Source of the DNA: an uncultured Elusimicrobiales bacterium
GTDB lineage: Bacteria > Elusimicrobiota > Elusimicrobia > Elusimicrobiales > Elusimicrobiaceae
Reading direction: 5' to 3'
Assembly: GCA_944324115.1 (NCBI GenBank)
Contig: CALUVB010000005.1
Coordinates: 1-64,000 of the forward strand
Length of the DNA stretch: 64,000 bases
Below are positions 1 through 8,255 of this stretch, piece after piece. The notes below the pieces were generated by a model. The model was not told the DNA's origin. It saw only the letters and a program-made list of their open reading frames with translations, and searched no databases. Position 1 is the first letter of the stretch; each line of letters opens with the position of its first letter. A program made the translations under genes and the position numbers.

Positions 1-289
1 CCATTTCATAGATAAAGTTTTTTGTACAGTATCTGTGTCCGTCGTCACTCCACCGGCCTCCGCTGAGCTCCATAATATCCTGCGCCCTAGGCAACGAATC
101 AGCCGTTCCATAAGTCATATAATGCAAATTCCAAGCGTTTCGCGCATGCTTCATATTCACAAAAGCTTCCACCGCGCGGGATTTCTCCACCGCCGTTTCA
201 TACTGAGGCAAAGCGATCGCCGCCAGAATACCAATAATCAACACGACTACCAAGAGTTCTATCAAAGTAAAGCCATTTGTTTTTTTCAT
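1..289 (-). CDS. Type IV prepilin-like protein, 3' end cut by window edge
   Basis: The frame read from the ATG at 289 runs open to the window edge, giving about 96 residues. It begins MKKTNGFTLIELLVVVLIIG, a short class III leader ending in Gly, then Phe, with the conserved Glu at +5 and the hydrophobic N-terminal helix of type IV pilins and pseudopilins. The following LPQYETAVEKSRAVEAF segment is the usual continuation of that helix. PilD-type peptidase would cleave after the Gly. The visible C-terminal part (an Asp/Gly-rich region, a Cys and aromatic residues) resembles a pilin globular domain, but its end is outside the window. No strong Shine-Dalgarno is seen. Major pilin, minor pilin and type II secretion pseudopilin cannot be told apart. 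A second, similar gene lies at 9682-10149. Confidence 0.85.
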   Translation of the reverse strand, partial: MKKTNGFTLIELLVVVLIIGILAAIALPQYETAVEKSRAVEAFVNMKHARNAWNLHYMTYGTADSLPRAQDIMELSGGRWSDDGHRYCTKNFIYEM

Positions 290-674
290 AAGCAAGGTCT
301 CTTTTCTTTTGCCGTATAAAGAAATACTGTGCAATTAGACTTCCGGCGCTACGTTATTGCAATATATGGGCGGAGCCAACGGATTGCCTCTCAAATACCA
401 CTTTGCTATATTTCTCTCACCCCAGATATCCATTTATCAAGACCCAGACGGGAATGCACTGAAACATTGCATTTACAGCTTAAGCAAGCAGGAGCCTGGT
501 ATTTATTTCCCTTTTGCCAATCCACAAAAAAGAAGTCTTTCCTCCCCTTAACCAACCGCCAAACGATACGTTAACTTGCCAGAATTGGCAACCGCATGGG
601 CTTCGGCTTCCCTTAAACAGCCCCAACAACACATATAAACAATAAAATCCCCGGCTTCATGCGCCGGGGGCAAA
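290..674. other. Intergenic gap of 385 bp, no supported gene
   Basis: The gap lies between the truncated prepilin and the deaminase, both on the minus strand. It ends in the deaminase terminator (649-669). Short open frames exist on both strands, including a 32-codon minus-strand frame ending just upstream of the prepilin, but none has a convincing start and ribosome binding site or a recognisable product. A decayed pilin tail on the minus strand is possible but cannot be shown. Confidence 0.5.
649..669 (-). terminator. Rho-independent terminator after guanine deaminase
   Basis: A 7-bp CCCCGGC/GCCGGGG stem is followed, in the minus-strand direction, by a U-rich tract (AAAATAA on the plus strand just left of the stem). 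It lies a few bases beyond the deaminase stop codon. Confidence 0.8.
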
Positions 675-1163
675 TCAGTATTGCATTTTGTCTTCTTTTT
701 GGTCCCATCGCTCAAACGGCTCTTCCCGCTCTTCTAAGGTTATGCATACCGTTTTGATGCCGCGTTGGGCCGGCTCTTTGACGATTTCATCATAAATAAA
801 CTTATCATCAAATCCATGTTTGGCAGCCGTATGACGGTCCGCCGCGAAATACAATGCCTTCGGCCGCGCCCAATAAATAGCGCCCAAGCACATCGGGCAA
901 GGCTCACAAGAAGAATAAATGATGCAATCTTTAAGTTCAAAATGATTCAGTTTTTTGCATGCCGTGCGTATGGCATCTACTTCTGCATGCATAGTAGGGT
1001 CTTTGCTTCCCAGCACTTGATTGCTTCCACGCGCGATAATTTGACCATCTTTAACTATCACGGCCCCAAACGGCCCCCCGCGCCCTGTGGCAACATTCTC
1101 CCGCGCAAGCTTAATCGCTTCACGCAAAAACAGTTTATGAGTTTGCAGCTCTTTTTCTTCCAT
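675..1163 (-). CDS. guaD: Guanine deaminase (cytidine/deoxycytidylate deaminase fold)
   Basis: This 162-residue zinc enzyme should convert guanine to xanthine and ammonia in the cytoplasm (purine salvage). The catalytic motifs are intact: H59-A-E61 supplies one zinc ligand and the proton-shuttle Glu, and P88-C-P-M-C92 supplies the two Cys ligands. The wording around the motifs (RGGPFGAVIVKDG, DPTMHAEVDAIR, SSCEPCPMCLGAIYWARPK, GFDDKFIYDE) and the aromatic C-terminus ending in QY match the small Bacillus-type guanine deaminase better than tRNA adenosine deaminase TadA, and the length fits. The ATG at 1163 has AAGGAG six bases upstream. A terminator follows the gene. TadA or another nucleoside deaminase is the main alternative. 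Confidence 0.87.
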   Translation of the reverse strand: MEEKELQTHKLFLREAIKLARENVATGRGGPFGAVIVKDGQIIARGSNQVLGSKDPTMHAEVDAIRTACKKLNHFELKDCIIYSSCEPCPMCLGAIYWARPKALYFAADRHTAAKHGFDDKFIYDEIVKEPAQRGIKTVCITLEEREEPFERWDQKEDKMQY

Positions 1164-1199
1164 AAGACACTCCTTTTTCCAGCATGCCCTTATATTATA

Positions 1200-3068
1200 T
1201 TACAAATGCAGAGTGCTAGTGCGGTTTCGTTCGTTGTCATAGCGTTTTCCGTCTATCACAATAAACCGGTTATTTGCCGCCGTAACAAAGTGCAGCGGCC
1301 CGTCTGCCACTTCATATGAAATGCTGTCTCTGCCGCCGCTGTACCCCCGGTTGCGCCACAAGGCCCCTTTGCGGTTTAACAGCAATCCCCATTGTGCCGT
1401 AATACCCAGCCTATCAAAACGGATTTCTTCCCCGGGCCATATATCTGTAAAAGGCAGAACGGTCCGTTCCACCCGTATGCTGCGGGCCAGCGCTGCGGCT
1501 TCTGCGGTTTGTTTCGCTGCGTCTTCACTGATAAACACCGCATCTAACGTACGCGAGCCCGATGCAAGCACAGCGCGGGCTAATTTTTCTCCTTCTATCG
1601 CCGTTCCGAACAACAAACGTTTCCCGTCGGAAGTACGCAATAACACTGCGCTTTTGTTCCACTCATTAAGCAGCCACACCGTAGGCTTATTAAACAACGT
1701 ATACTGCACTATCGGCGCCAACACCATCAGAGCGGCTATCCCTTTCCAGCAACGGCGTACAAAATCTTTCTGCGGGATATTAAAAAGCAAAAAGATAGCG
1801 GCATAATAAGACACAATCCACCCCGGCCGCCATGCCGCAGCCACAAGAGAAGAAAGCGGAAAAGAGGCGAATGTTTCCACCAGCTGCTGAAAAAGCAAAA
1901 GCGTCGCCCCCGTCAGCGCCTGCAGCAAAAACCCCACATGCAGCAAAGTACACACATAATATGCCACGCCCAGCCCCATTAATACCGAAGCCAACGGCAC
2001 CAATAACATATTGGCTATAAGCCCTACAAATGACACTTTGAAAAACACATTCGTAAATACCGGCAAGAGCACTAACTGCGTACTCAGCGTAGCCAAGAAA
2101 ATCTGTACAAAAAATTTTACCCAACGCGGCCAATGATAAGGCAGCATATAATTATTTAGACAAACAATGATAGCCAATGTAGCCAAAAAAGACATCTCAA
2201 ATCCTGTTTCAAATATGGCCGCAGGCGTAATCAGCAAAATTATAAAACAGGAAACTATCAGCCCTTGAAAAACACCGCTGTTACGATGCAGAAAATAACC
2301 TCCCACCGCGCATACAGTCATAAAATATGCGCGCATTAATGGAGCGTCTGCCCCGGCAATCAGCGTATATATCCCCGCGATAACAAGCGCCAACAGAACC
2401 GTCTTTTTTCGGCCGGCTCCAAACAACGAACAGAAAGCAAATACCACCAATGTCACAAAGCCCACATTGCCGCCGGAGGCGACCAGCAAATGAATAGCGC
2501 CGCTGTCTTGAAAATCCGCATACAAAGAAGGATCTATTTCGCCGCGCTCCCCCAGCAGGACTCCTCCGGCAATGGCAGCCAAATTACGCGGAAAACTCCG
2601 CTCAAAAACAGCCAATATATCCTCTCGCACCGCAGATACCGAACGGAAGAAGAAAGAAGGAGCCTGCCGGCGTTGTACGGCTGTTACGTTGATTTCCGTA
2701 AATACATTTTTTGTAGCCAAATAAGCGCCCCAGTCAAAATTACCCATCAACGCAACAGAATAAGGCTTTTTTAACCTTCCCTCCAGTTGCAGCGTTTCAT
2801 GCCAGCGCGGGACATAGTCTTTAAAACGGGCATATACATAGCCGTCGGTTTTTTCTCCATTCACGGAGAATACCTTTATAATCACATTATGGCTTTTGGT
2901 TTTTTGTACCGGAAAGCCCACCACTTTCCCGGTCAGCGTGACTTGTTTTAGAGCAATTTTATGGTAAACATCGTTGGAAGAAGGCGCCGGCTTATAAAAG
3001 CAAGCCAACAGCGCCACATACAAAACAAGCAGCAACAAAAGAGGTCTTTTGTAATAGCTGTAATGCAT
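1200..3068 (-). CDS. comEC: ComEC/Rec2 family DNA-uptake channel with degenerate C-terminal domain
   Basis: This 622-residue polytopic membrane protein has an N-terminal membrane segment, an extracytoplasmic OB-like domain (about 40-130) and the ComEC channel core. The core starts with a GVLLGERGEIDP and DSGAIHLLVASGGNVG signature (about 168-205), followed by about ten hydrophobic segments to about residue 450. ComEC carries single-stranded DNA across the inner membrane in natural transformation. The C-terminal part (about 455-622) sits where a metallo-beta-lactamase nuclease domain is usually found. It lacks the DVGQGD and SHxDxDH motifs, so it probably cannot bind metal. The ATG directly follows the recR stop (TAAATG), so the two are probably translationally coupled. 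The prepilins in the window fit a transformation machinery. Confidence 0.87.
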   Translation of the reverse strand: MHYSYYKRPLLLLLVLYVALLACFYKPAPSSNDVYHKIALKQVTLTGKVVGFPVQKTKSHNVIIKVFSVNGEKTDGYVYARFKDYVPRWHETLQLEGRLKKPYSVALMGNFDWGAYLATKNVFTEINVTAVQRRQAPSFFFRSVSAVREDILAVFERSFPRNLAAIAGGVLLGERGEIDPSLYADFQDSGAIHLLVASGGNVGFVTLVVFAFCSLFGAGRKKTVLLALVIAGIYTLIAGADAPLMRAYFMTVCAVGGYFLHRNSGVFQGLIVSCFIILLITPAAIFETGFEMSFLATLAIIVCLNNYMLPYHWPRWVKFFVQIFLATLSTQLVLLPVFTNVFFKVSFVGLIANMLLVPLASVLMGLGVAYYVCTLLHVGFLLQALTGATLLLFQQLVETFASFPLSSLVAAAWRPGWIVSYYAAIFLLFNIPQKDFVRRCWKGIAALMVLAPIVQYTLFNKPTVWLLNEWNKSAVLLRTSDGKRLLFGTAIEGEKLARAVLASGSRTLDAVFISEDAAKQTAEAAALARSIRVERTVLPFTDIWPGEEIRFDRLGITAQWGLLLNRKGALWRNRGYSGGRDSISYEVADGPLHFVTAANNRFIVIDGKRYDNERNRTSTLHL

Positions 3069-3662
3069 TTACATTTTAGTACGGCCTTTGAGCGAATAGC
3101 CCAGCGTCATCTCATCTATATAGTCAATATCCCCGCCCAGCGGCACCCCATACCCAATACGCGTCACACGTTCCACCAGGCCATGCAGCAAATCTGCCAA
3201 ATACAAGGCCGTGGTCTCTCCTTCCGTATCCGGGTCTGTGGCTAAAATCACTTCCCGCACCGGCACCGGGGCATTTTGTACACGCTGCAACAGTTCTTTT
3301 ACTTTTACCTGCTCCGCCCCCCTGCCTTCCATAGGGGAGATAGCGCCGTGCAAAACATGGTACAATCCGCTGAAAGCGCCTGTTTTTTCAATAGATTCTA
3401 TGTCTTGAGGGTCCTCTACCACACAAATTATACTGCGGTCTCGGTCCGGATCTGCACAAATGCTGCAAATATCACTTTCGCTGTAAGCATGGCAAACACG
3501 GCAAAGCTTTACATTCTTTTTTACTCCCAGCACAGCTTCTACAAATTCCTCCACTTCCCCTTGTGCGGCCCGCAGAAAATATGAGGCCAAACGTTCCGCC
3601 TGGCGGGGTCCTACCCCCGGCATTCTGCGCAACGCATGTTCCAGCCGCTCCAATGCTTTCAT
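3069..3662 (-). CDS. recR: Recombination mediator protein RecR
   Basis: RecR, with RecO and RecF, loads RecA at gapped DNA. The 197-residue product has the family layout: a helix-hairpin-helix (RMPGVGPRQAERLASYFL, 13-30), a C4 zinc finger (C54, C57, C66, C69) and a Toprim domain with VVEDPQDI and ATDPDTEGETTALYLADLL, ending in the PLGGDIDYIDEMTLGYSLKGR tail. The ATG at 3662 was chosen over an upstream TTG at 3686, because it gives the family length and start (MKALERLEHALRRMPG) and lies one base after the dnaX stop; GGAGAGG inside dnaX serves as ribosome binding site. A dnaX-recR pair is common in bacteria. recF is not found in this window. Confidence 0.96.
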   Translation of the reverse strand: MKALERLEHALRRMPGVGPRQAERLASYFLRAAQGEVEEFVEAVLGVKKNVKLCRVCHAYSESDICSICADPDRDRSIICVVEDPQDIESIEKTGAFSGLYHVLHGAISPMEGRGAEQVKVKELLQRVQNAPVPVREVILATDPDTEGETTALYLADLLHGLVERVTRIGYGVPLGGDIDYIDEMTLGYSLKGRTKM

Positions 3663-3663
3663 A

Positions 3664-5682
3664 TTACGCCAAGACCTCTCCTTCAATCACATCAAGTATT
3701 CCTTTTATTTCATCAGGACATGTTACGGAAGCGGGCTCTATATCTGCTGAAAAATCTGCTGCCACAAAAGGCTCCTCCCGACTGATCACCACACCGGCAG
3801 GGGAAGATTCCTTTTTGGTTTGTGAAACACAAGCCGTCTGGGACACTTGACGACCCGCACCAGCTGACGCGCCTGCCCGGCTGTCCTTTTGTCCCGGCAC
3901 CGCAGCGGCCGAGGCCCCCTCTGCCGCAGCTGATGACGCCGCAGGAGAGTGATTCTGAACGGCAGACGACGCCACAATCTGTATTTTAATATGGCGGCCG
4001 CCCAACTTAAAAGCCGTTTTCTCCAGTTCAGCCAATTTAGTCTGAGCCGGAACCTTATAAAATTCTTTTCCCGCGCTAAAATGAATTAGCCACAAATCCC
4101 CTTCAAAATGCACAGAACAATTAGTCATCGCGTCATACACAAACGGGCTGCGTTCAAACGCTTTCACCACTTTATTCCACAAAAGATGATTATCTTCCAC
4201 CACGGCGGAGGGTTGTGTCGTGCCACTGGCGGAGAGAGGCTTTTGTGCTGCAGCCGTGGCAACAGGTGTACTTATCGTAGAGAAAGCAGCGTCAGCTGTA
4301 CGAGTTTGCGCAGCAGCCGTAACCGCATTCCCTTGATACGCCGGCAAAGGCCCCACGGCCAAAGCCGCTGCGTTCCCCGAAGCAGCCGGAGATTCAGCGG
4401 TCTTTTGCGTATACCAAGCCGCTTGGGTATGATTTTCTGTGCTATGGCTTGTCCCCTGAGAAACAGGCTTTGCCCCAGAAGGCATCTGACGTTTGGAAGA
4501 AGAACTAGAAGACGTTTGCGAGGGAGACCCCCCGCCATTGTTTTCTCCGCGTTCCAATGCTTCCAAACGGCGGATAAAACCTTCCACGTCAAAACAACTG
4601 TCCATAACCGTAAACAATCCCACCTCAGCGCTGACTAAGGCATTATCTGAAAATTTTACTTCTTCGGCCAATTTATTAATTTTGCGAGATAAGGCCGCCA
4701 ATAATCCAGCCGAAGCTTGTTTAATAATAGCCGGAGCCTGATCAAATGGCGTCGCGCCGTGATTGAGGGAAAAATAAAACAACTCTCCCAGCGCATTTTT
4801 TAAATCTTTCAAGAATGCATTAGCGTCAAATCCTTCGGCGCGCAGCGTTTCAAACACGCTATGCAGCGCGGAGCCGTCTTTTTCAATTAAAGCACGCACG
4901 GTTTGCGCCAGCAAATCCTGCGGAGTAAGCCCCAGCATTTCCCCCACCAGTTTTTCGTCTATTTTACCATCAGAGTAGGCAATCGCTCGGTCCATCAGCG
5001 TCAACGCATCACGCATGGCGCCGCCGGCATTTTTGGCAATAATGCGGGCCGCTTTCTCCGTCAAATCCAGTCCTTCCGCTTCCGCTAAGTCCAACAAGTG
5101 ATTGGTAATTTCGTCGCTTGTCATAGGACGGAAACGAAAAGTTTGGCAACGGCTGACAATCGTGGCCGGCACTTTATGTTTTTCCGTGGTAGCCAAAATA
5201 AAAACTACATGTTGGGGCGGCTCCTCAATTGTTTTCAGCAGAGCATTAAAAGAGCTGGTGGAAAGCATATGCACTTCATCTAAAATAAACACTTTATAGC
5301 GGTTGCGCGAAGAAGCCAGCGCCACTGTATCAATAATTGCTTCGCGCACTTTTTCCACCTGGGTATTGGAAGCGGCGTCTAGTTCCAGCACGTCCATATC
5401 CGCACTTTGCGCAATATCCTGGCACTGCGGGCACTCACCACACGGCTGCGGCGTGGGTTTGTCCTGTCCATGCCCGGTACAGTTTAACGCTTTGGCCAAA
5501 ATACGGGCAGTCGTCGTCTTGCCGCAGCCGCGCGGACCATAAAACAAATACGCATGGGCAATACGGCCCAATTTTAACGCATTTTGTAATGTCTTTGAAA
5601 TGCTTTCCTGGCCAACCATATCCTCAAAACGCTGAGGGCGGTATTTGTTGGCCAAACTGACATAGGGGGTATTTTCACTCAT
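3664..5682 (-). CDS. dnaX: DNA polymerase III subunits gamma/tau
   Basis: This is the clamp-loader ATPase of the replisome. The 672-residue protein has an AAA+ core with Walker A GPRGCGKTT (49-57), a zinc module (C68, C81, C84, C87), Walker B/DEVH box (LDEVHML, about 127-133), an SRC motif (TIVSRCQTFRF) and the gamma/tau domain III to about 370. A long Ala/Ser/Gln-rich linker (about 375-500) leads to a tau-type C-terminal region. No A/T-rich slippery heptamer was noticed at the gamma/tau boundary, so a separate gamma form by frameshifting is not supported. AGAGG precedes the ATG. The gene follows a DoxX-like gene by 3 bp and precedes recR by 1 bp. Confidence 0.96.
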   Translation of the reverse strand: MSENTPYVSLANKYRPQRFEDMVGQESISKTLQNALKLGRIAHAYLFYGPRGCGKTTTARILAKALNCTGHGQDKPTPQPCGECPQCQDIAQSADMDVLELDAASNTQVEKVREAIIDTVALASSRNRYKVFILDEVHMLSTSSFNALLKTIEEPPQHVVFILATTEKHKVPATIVSRCQTFRFRPMTSDEITNHLLDLAEAEGLDLTEKAARIIAKNAGGAMRDALTLMDRAIAYSDGKIDEKLVGEMLGLTPQDLLAQTVRALIEKDGSALHSVFETLRAEGFDANAFLKDLKNALGELFYFSLNHGATPFDQAPAIIKQASAGLLAALSRKINKLAEEVKFSDNALVSAEVGLFTVMDSCFDVEGFIRRLEALERGENNGGGSPSQTSSSSSSKRQMPSGAKPVSQGTSHSTENHTQAAWYTQKTAESPAASGNAAALAVGPLPAYQGNAVTAAAQTRTADAAFSTISTPVATAAAQKPLSASGTTQPSAVVEDNHLLWNKVVKAFERSPFVYDAMTNCSVHFEGDLWLIHFSAGKEFYKVPAQTKLAELEKTAFKLGGRHIKIQIVASSAVQNHSPAASSAAAEGASAAAVPGQKDSRAGASAGAGRQVSQTACVSQTKKESSPAGVVISREEPFVAADFSADIEPASVTCPDEIKGILDVIEGEVLA

Positions 5683-5685
5683 GTA

Positions 5686-6138
5686 TCAACCTCTGAAAAA
5701 CCGGCGGGCAGCACGCTGACTGCGTTTATAGTCCAGGCTTATCAGCCCCGGCCCCAGCCACAGCAGTGTACCAAGCGGAGCACAAAGCAGCAGGCATAAG
5801 ACAACAAACGCTTTGTTATAGTCTCCCGCGAAAAATATAATAGCACATATCAGCGTCAGCGGCAAAGCGACCAACGCACTAAAACGAGTATGCCACCCCA
5901 ACAGCAAAAAAAGCCCCAAAAACAGCTCTGCCCCCGTCAGAGCAAACGCCACCGGCACCGAAAACGGAAACCCCAGCGCCGCCGTATTTACCAAAAATTC
6001 CCGCCAGTACAACAAACTGCCCAGCGCAAAATAAATCATAGAAATACCGGTAAAAAACCGACACAAAAACATCGCTTTAGAAAAAGATTTTTCATCTACG
6101 TTACAATGTAAGGCAAAAGAGGAGTTTTGTTTTGCCAT
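5686..6138 (-). CDS. DoxX-like integral membrane protein
   Basis: This 150-residue protein has four hydrophobic segments (about 24-45, 55-76, 82-105, 108-130), with GAELFLGLFLLLGWHTRFSALVALPLTL in the middle. That four-helix layout and the G-E-L-x-x-G-x-x-L-L-x-G motif are those of the DoxX/SURF4-like family, whose members take part in quinone- or thiol-linked redox chemistry or have unknown roles. The start and the C-terminal basic tail are normal. It lies between a beta-barrel protein gene and dnaX, all on the minus strand with short gaps, so it may be cotranscribed with dnaX-recR-comEC. The exact role is unknown. Confidence 0.7.
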   Translation of the reverse strand: MAKQNSSFALHCNVDEKSFSKAMFLCRFFTGISMIYFALGSLLYWREFLVNTAALGFPFSVPVAFALTGAELFLGLFLLLGWHTRFSALVALPLTLICAIIFFAGDYNKAFVVLCLLLCAPLGTLLWLGPGLISLDYKRSQRAARRFFRG

Positions 6139-6153
6139 AAAAACCTCTGTCTG

Positions 6154-7005
6154 TTAAAATTCCGTGCTGGCGGACATAAAAAAATATGTTTTACGGTGGT
6201 CTTGGCGGTTTTGTTCAAAAATTTCCACCCCGCCGCTAATTGTACCTTGTCCTAAATGCAACGCCAGCCCGCCCGCCACAGATACCGTATATTCGCTGCT
6301 TACCAAATACTTATAACGCGCATACACAGCATATGGAGAAATCCACCGCGTGCGGTATGCTATACGGACAGCCGTCATATCACTGACAAACCCCTGCACC
6401 ACCGCCGTCATATAGGGGATTTCAGTCCAATTAGAAGTAATCTGCTGCGGAGGCTTATGATTATATTTTATCACTTTATCATAGCGTGCTTGCAGCCAAA
6501 AAGCGCCCAGCTCGCTGCCCAATTCCAAAGAGGCCGCCGTGGCCGTTGTTTTAAAACGTGAAGCAAGCGGCTGGCCGTTGATATCTTTCGCAATGTCATA
6601 AAAAGACTGCCCGGCACGGGCATGAATATAAGGATTTTTAAACGGCCCACAGCGGTAACACAAGGTATAAACCAGCCCGGCCCCATACATGACGTTTTCA
6701 AACCCCAACCGGCGCGGGATATACGCCCCGGCAAGGTCCGCTACTAAATTATCCATTATTTCATAGGCTACGGATAAGGCGTATTTCGTTGTGGCGCCGG
6801 GTTCATCTTCTTCTTTGTCACTCATGCGGTAATACCCCACAGCCGGCGTCAAAATAAATCCATTATCCAAATCCCACCGGTAACTGCCCTTAAGCGCCGC
6901 ATACCCGCGTTCTCCATTTACCCCTGCAAAATGGAGCTGCCCGTAGGACACGACCCACGGGCAGATTACAAGTACAAGCGTTAAGAGCAGTTTCAAGCGA
7001 AGCAT
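6154..7005 (-). CDS. Predicted beta-barrel outer-membrane protein
   Basis: The product has 283 residues with a clear signal peptide (hydrophobic 3-20, cleavage near SYG/Q). The mature part alternates aromatic and polar residues in short strands separated by Gly/Asn/Asp turns (for example GSYRWDLDNGFILTPAVGYYRM and VRIAYRTRWISPYAVYARYKY). It ends in Phe (FFMSASTEF), the usual C-terminal signal for insertion by BamA. No family name is assigned. Its ATG directly abuts the stop of the DHS-like gene (TAAATG) and no separate Shine-Dalgarno is visible, so translation is probably coupled. Similar small barrels occur at 45272-45931 and 50245-50910. Confidence 0.72.
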   Translation of the reverse strand: MLRLKLLLTLVLVICPWVVSYGQLHFAGVNGERGYAALKGSYRWDLDNGFILTPAVGYYRMSDKEEDEPGATTKYALSVAYEIMDNLVADLAGAYIPRRLGFENVMYGAGLVYTLCYRCGPFKNPYIHARAGQSFYDIAKDINGQPLASRFKTTATAASLELGSELGAFWLQARYDKVIKYNHKPPQQITSNWTEIPYMTAVVQGFVSDMTAVRIAYRTRWISPYAVYARYKYLVSSEYTVSVAGGLALHLGQGTISGGVEIFEQNRQDHRKTYFFMSASTEF

Positions 7006-8088
7006 TTATTTCTTGGCTTTATTCTCTTTAGCTTTCAATGCGGCCACTTTTTTATCTTCATCTTGCAGGAATTTCACATAGTTGGCCGCTTTGCGTTTTT
7101 TCCATGCGCCTTTATGATAGCCATATCCGATGATAAGCGGAATGAGCGTGGTGCATTCGCCATACACCATTTGTTCCAGCGCGGTGGATACCTTGCCCCA
7201 AGAAGAAGCCTCTTTGAGCGTAGAGCCGGACAGTGCGCCGTCACGCTCGTCGGCTACCGTGATTTGTACGGCGTATTTGTGCATCGGAGCGTCTGCGCCT
7301 AAAATTTCAGCCGCAACCACCGTATCTTGGGCAAAATTCTTCGGTACGCCGCCGGAGAACATCATCAAGCCCGTTTCTTTGGCTTTGATTTTAATTTTGG
7401 TCAATTCCAAAAAGTCTTTGGCGCTGTCAATAGTGACATGAGCCGTCGGGTGTTCGGTTTGGTGTGCTACAAAGCCAAAGCCGGCGGAGCAATCGGAAAA
7501 AGCCGGCACAAACACCGGTACGCCGTATTTATAAGCATTATAGACGACGCTGTCTTTGCCTTTTTTGTTCTTTTCCAACCATTTGCCCATTTCCCAAATA
7601 AACTCGCGGGAAGAATACGGGCGCGGCTCTAACGAATTGCAAATTTTGTGTACGGTTTCATCGCACACTTTCAATTCGTCTTCATTGATGTAGGTGTCGT
7701 AAATGCGGTCAATGTGCAAATCGCGCAAAAGGTTGTCATCAGCATTATGCGGAGTACCTAAATAGTGTTTATAGCCCAAAGCTTCAAAAAAGTCTTGGTC
7801 CACAATATTGGCCCCGTTGGAAACGATGGCGTCTACCATGTTGTTTTGAATCATGTCCACAATAATCTTTTTCAGCCCGGCCGAAATCAACGAGCCGGCA
7901 ATGCACAAAATAATGGAGCAGTTCTTGTCGGACAACATCTGGTGGTAGATTTTGCTGGCGCGGGCCAGGTCGCGGGAAGAATAAGCCATGTTTTCAAAGG
8001 CTTCTACCATGGGGACCACATTGTATTTCTTCATGTCAATGTGTTTGATGGTGCCTTTGAGGAAGTCTTTTTGCGTGAGTTTTGCCAT
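7006..8088 (-). CDS. Deoxyhypusine synthase-like protein (probable homospermidine-type synthase)
   Basis: The 360-residue protein belongs to the deoxyhypusine synthase family, NAD-dependent enzymes that move the aminobutyl group of spermidine or putrescine to a lysine or amine acceptor. Family marks are [16 protein letters not shown], a [15 protein letters not shown] segment and [14 protein letters not shown], which keeps the Lys that forms the covalent imine in the family. Bacteria lack eIF5A, so bacterial members are usually polyamine enzymes, for instance making homospermidine. The agmatinase and arginine decarboxylase genes at 51-52.5 kb would supply putrescine. AGAGGTG lies ten bases before the ATG. 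A 6-bp GC hairpin (8119-8136) lies in the leader. The family call is firm; the product is inferred. Confidence 0.8.
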   Translation of the reverse strand: MAKLTQKDFLKGTIKHIDMKKYNVVPMVEAFENMAYSSRDLARASKIYHQMLSDKNCSIILCIAGSLISAGLKKIIVDMIQNNMVDAIVSNGANIVDQDFFEALGYKHYLGTPHNADDNLLRDLHIDRIYDTYINEDELKVCDETVHKICNSLEPRPYSSREFIWEMGKWLEKNKKGKDSVVYNAYKYGVPVFVPAFSDCSAGFGFVAHQTEHPTAHVTIDSAKDFLELTKIKIKAKETGLMMFSGGVPKNFAQDTVVAAEILGADAPMHKYAVQITVADERDGALSGSTLKEASSWGKVSTALEQMVYGECTTLIPLIIGYGYHKGAWKKRKAANYVKFLQDEDKKVAALKAKENKAKK

Positions 8089-8118
8089 TTTTTATTACAC
8101 CTCTGCATGTGGGAATAT

Positions 8119-8143
8119 GCGCCGCACAAACGGCGCTTTTTTT
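8119..8143 (+). terminator. GC hairpin with T-tract in the divergent glyA/DHS promoter gap
   Basis: GCGCCG-cacaaa-CGGCGC is followed on the plus strand by seven Ts, a textbook intrinsic terminator. No plus-strand gene ends before it. It may stop antisense transcription leaving the DHS-like gene, or act as a 5' leader hairpin of the minus-strand DHS-like mRNA. Its role is undecided. Confidence 0.6.
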
Positions 8144-8172
8144 ATTTTCTTGTTTATTAAATTATATGAAAA

Positions 8173-8201
8173 TTCAAGCGGTTTTCATAGTAAAATATAA
8201 T
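8173..8201 (+). promoter_or_regulatory. Candidate promoter of glyA
   Basis: TTCAAG (8173-8178) and TATAAT (8196-8201) are separated by 17 bp. This would give a leader of about 47 nt ending in the GGAAGGAG ribosome binding site of glyA. The -10 is consensus and the -35 is weak. Confidence 0.5.
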
Positions 8202-8255
8202 AAAAAGCGCGAAAGAAAAACACGCGCGCCGCAAAATGATTTGGAAGGAGTTTTT

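Noticed and set aside
290-480. Possible decayed pilin tail on the minus strand (short frames ending upstream of the prepilin)
   Set aside because: Frames are short, broken and lack any firm match to pilin C-termini.
765-1319. Long plus-strand open frame over guaD/comEC
   Set aside because: It is antisense to genes with clear motifs, has no ribosome binding site and its translation is arginine/cysteine-rich without family resemblance.
3662-3686. TTG at 3686 as recR start
   Set aside because: ATG at 3662 gives the family N-terminus and length; the TTG lies within dnaX and overlaps the ribosome binding site.
4470-4570. Programmed frameshift in dnaX for a gamma product
   Set aside because: No A-rich slippery heptamer with downstream hairpin was noticed in the linker region.
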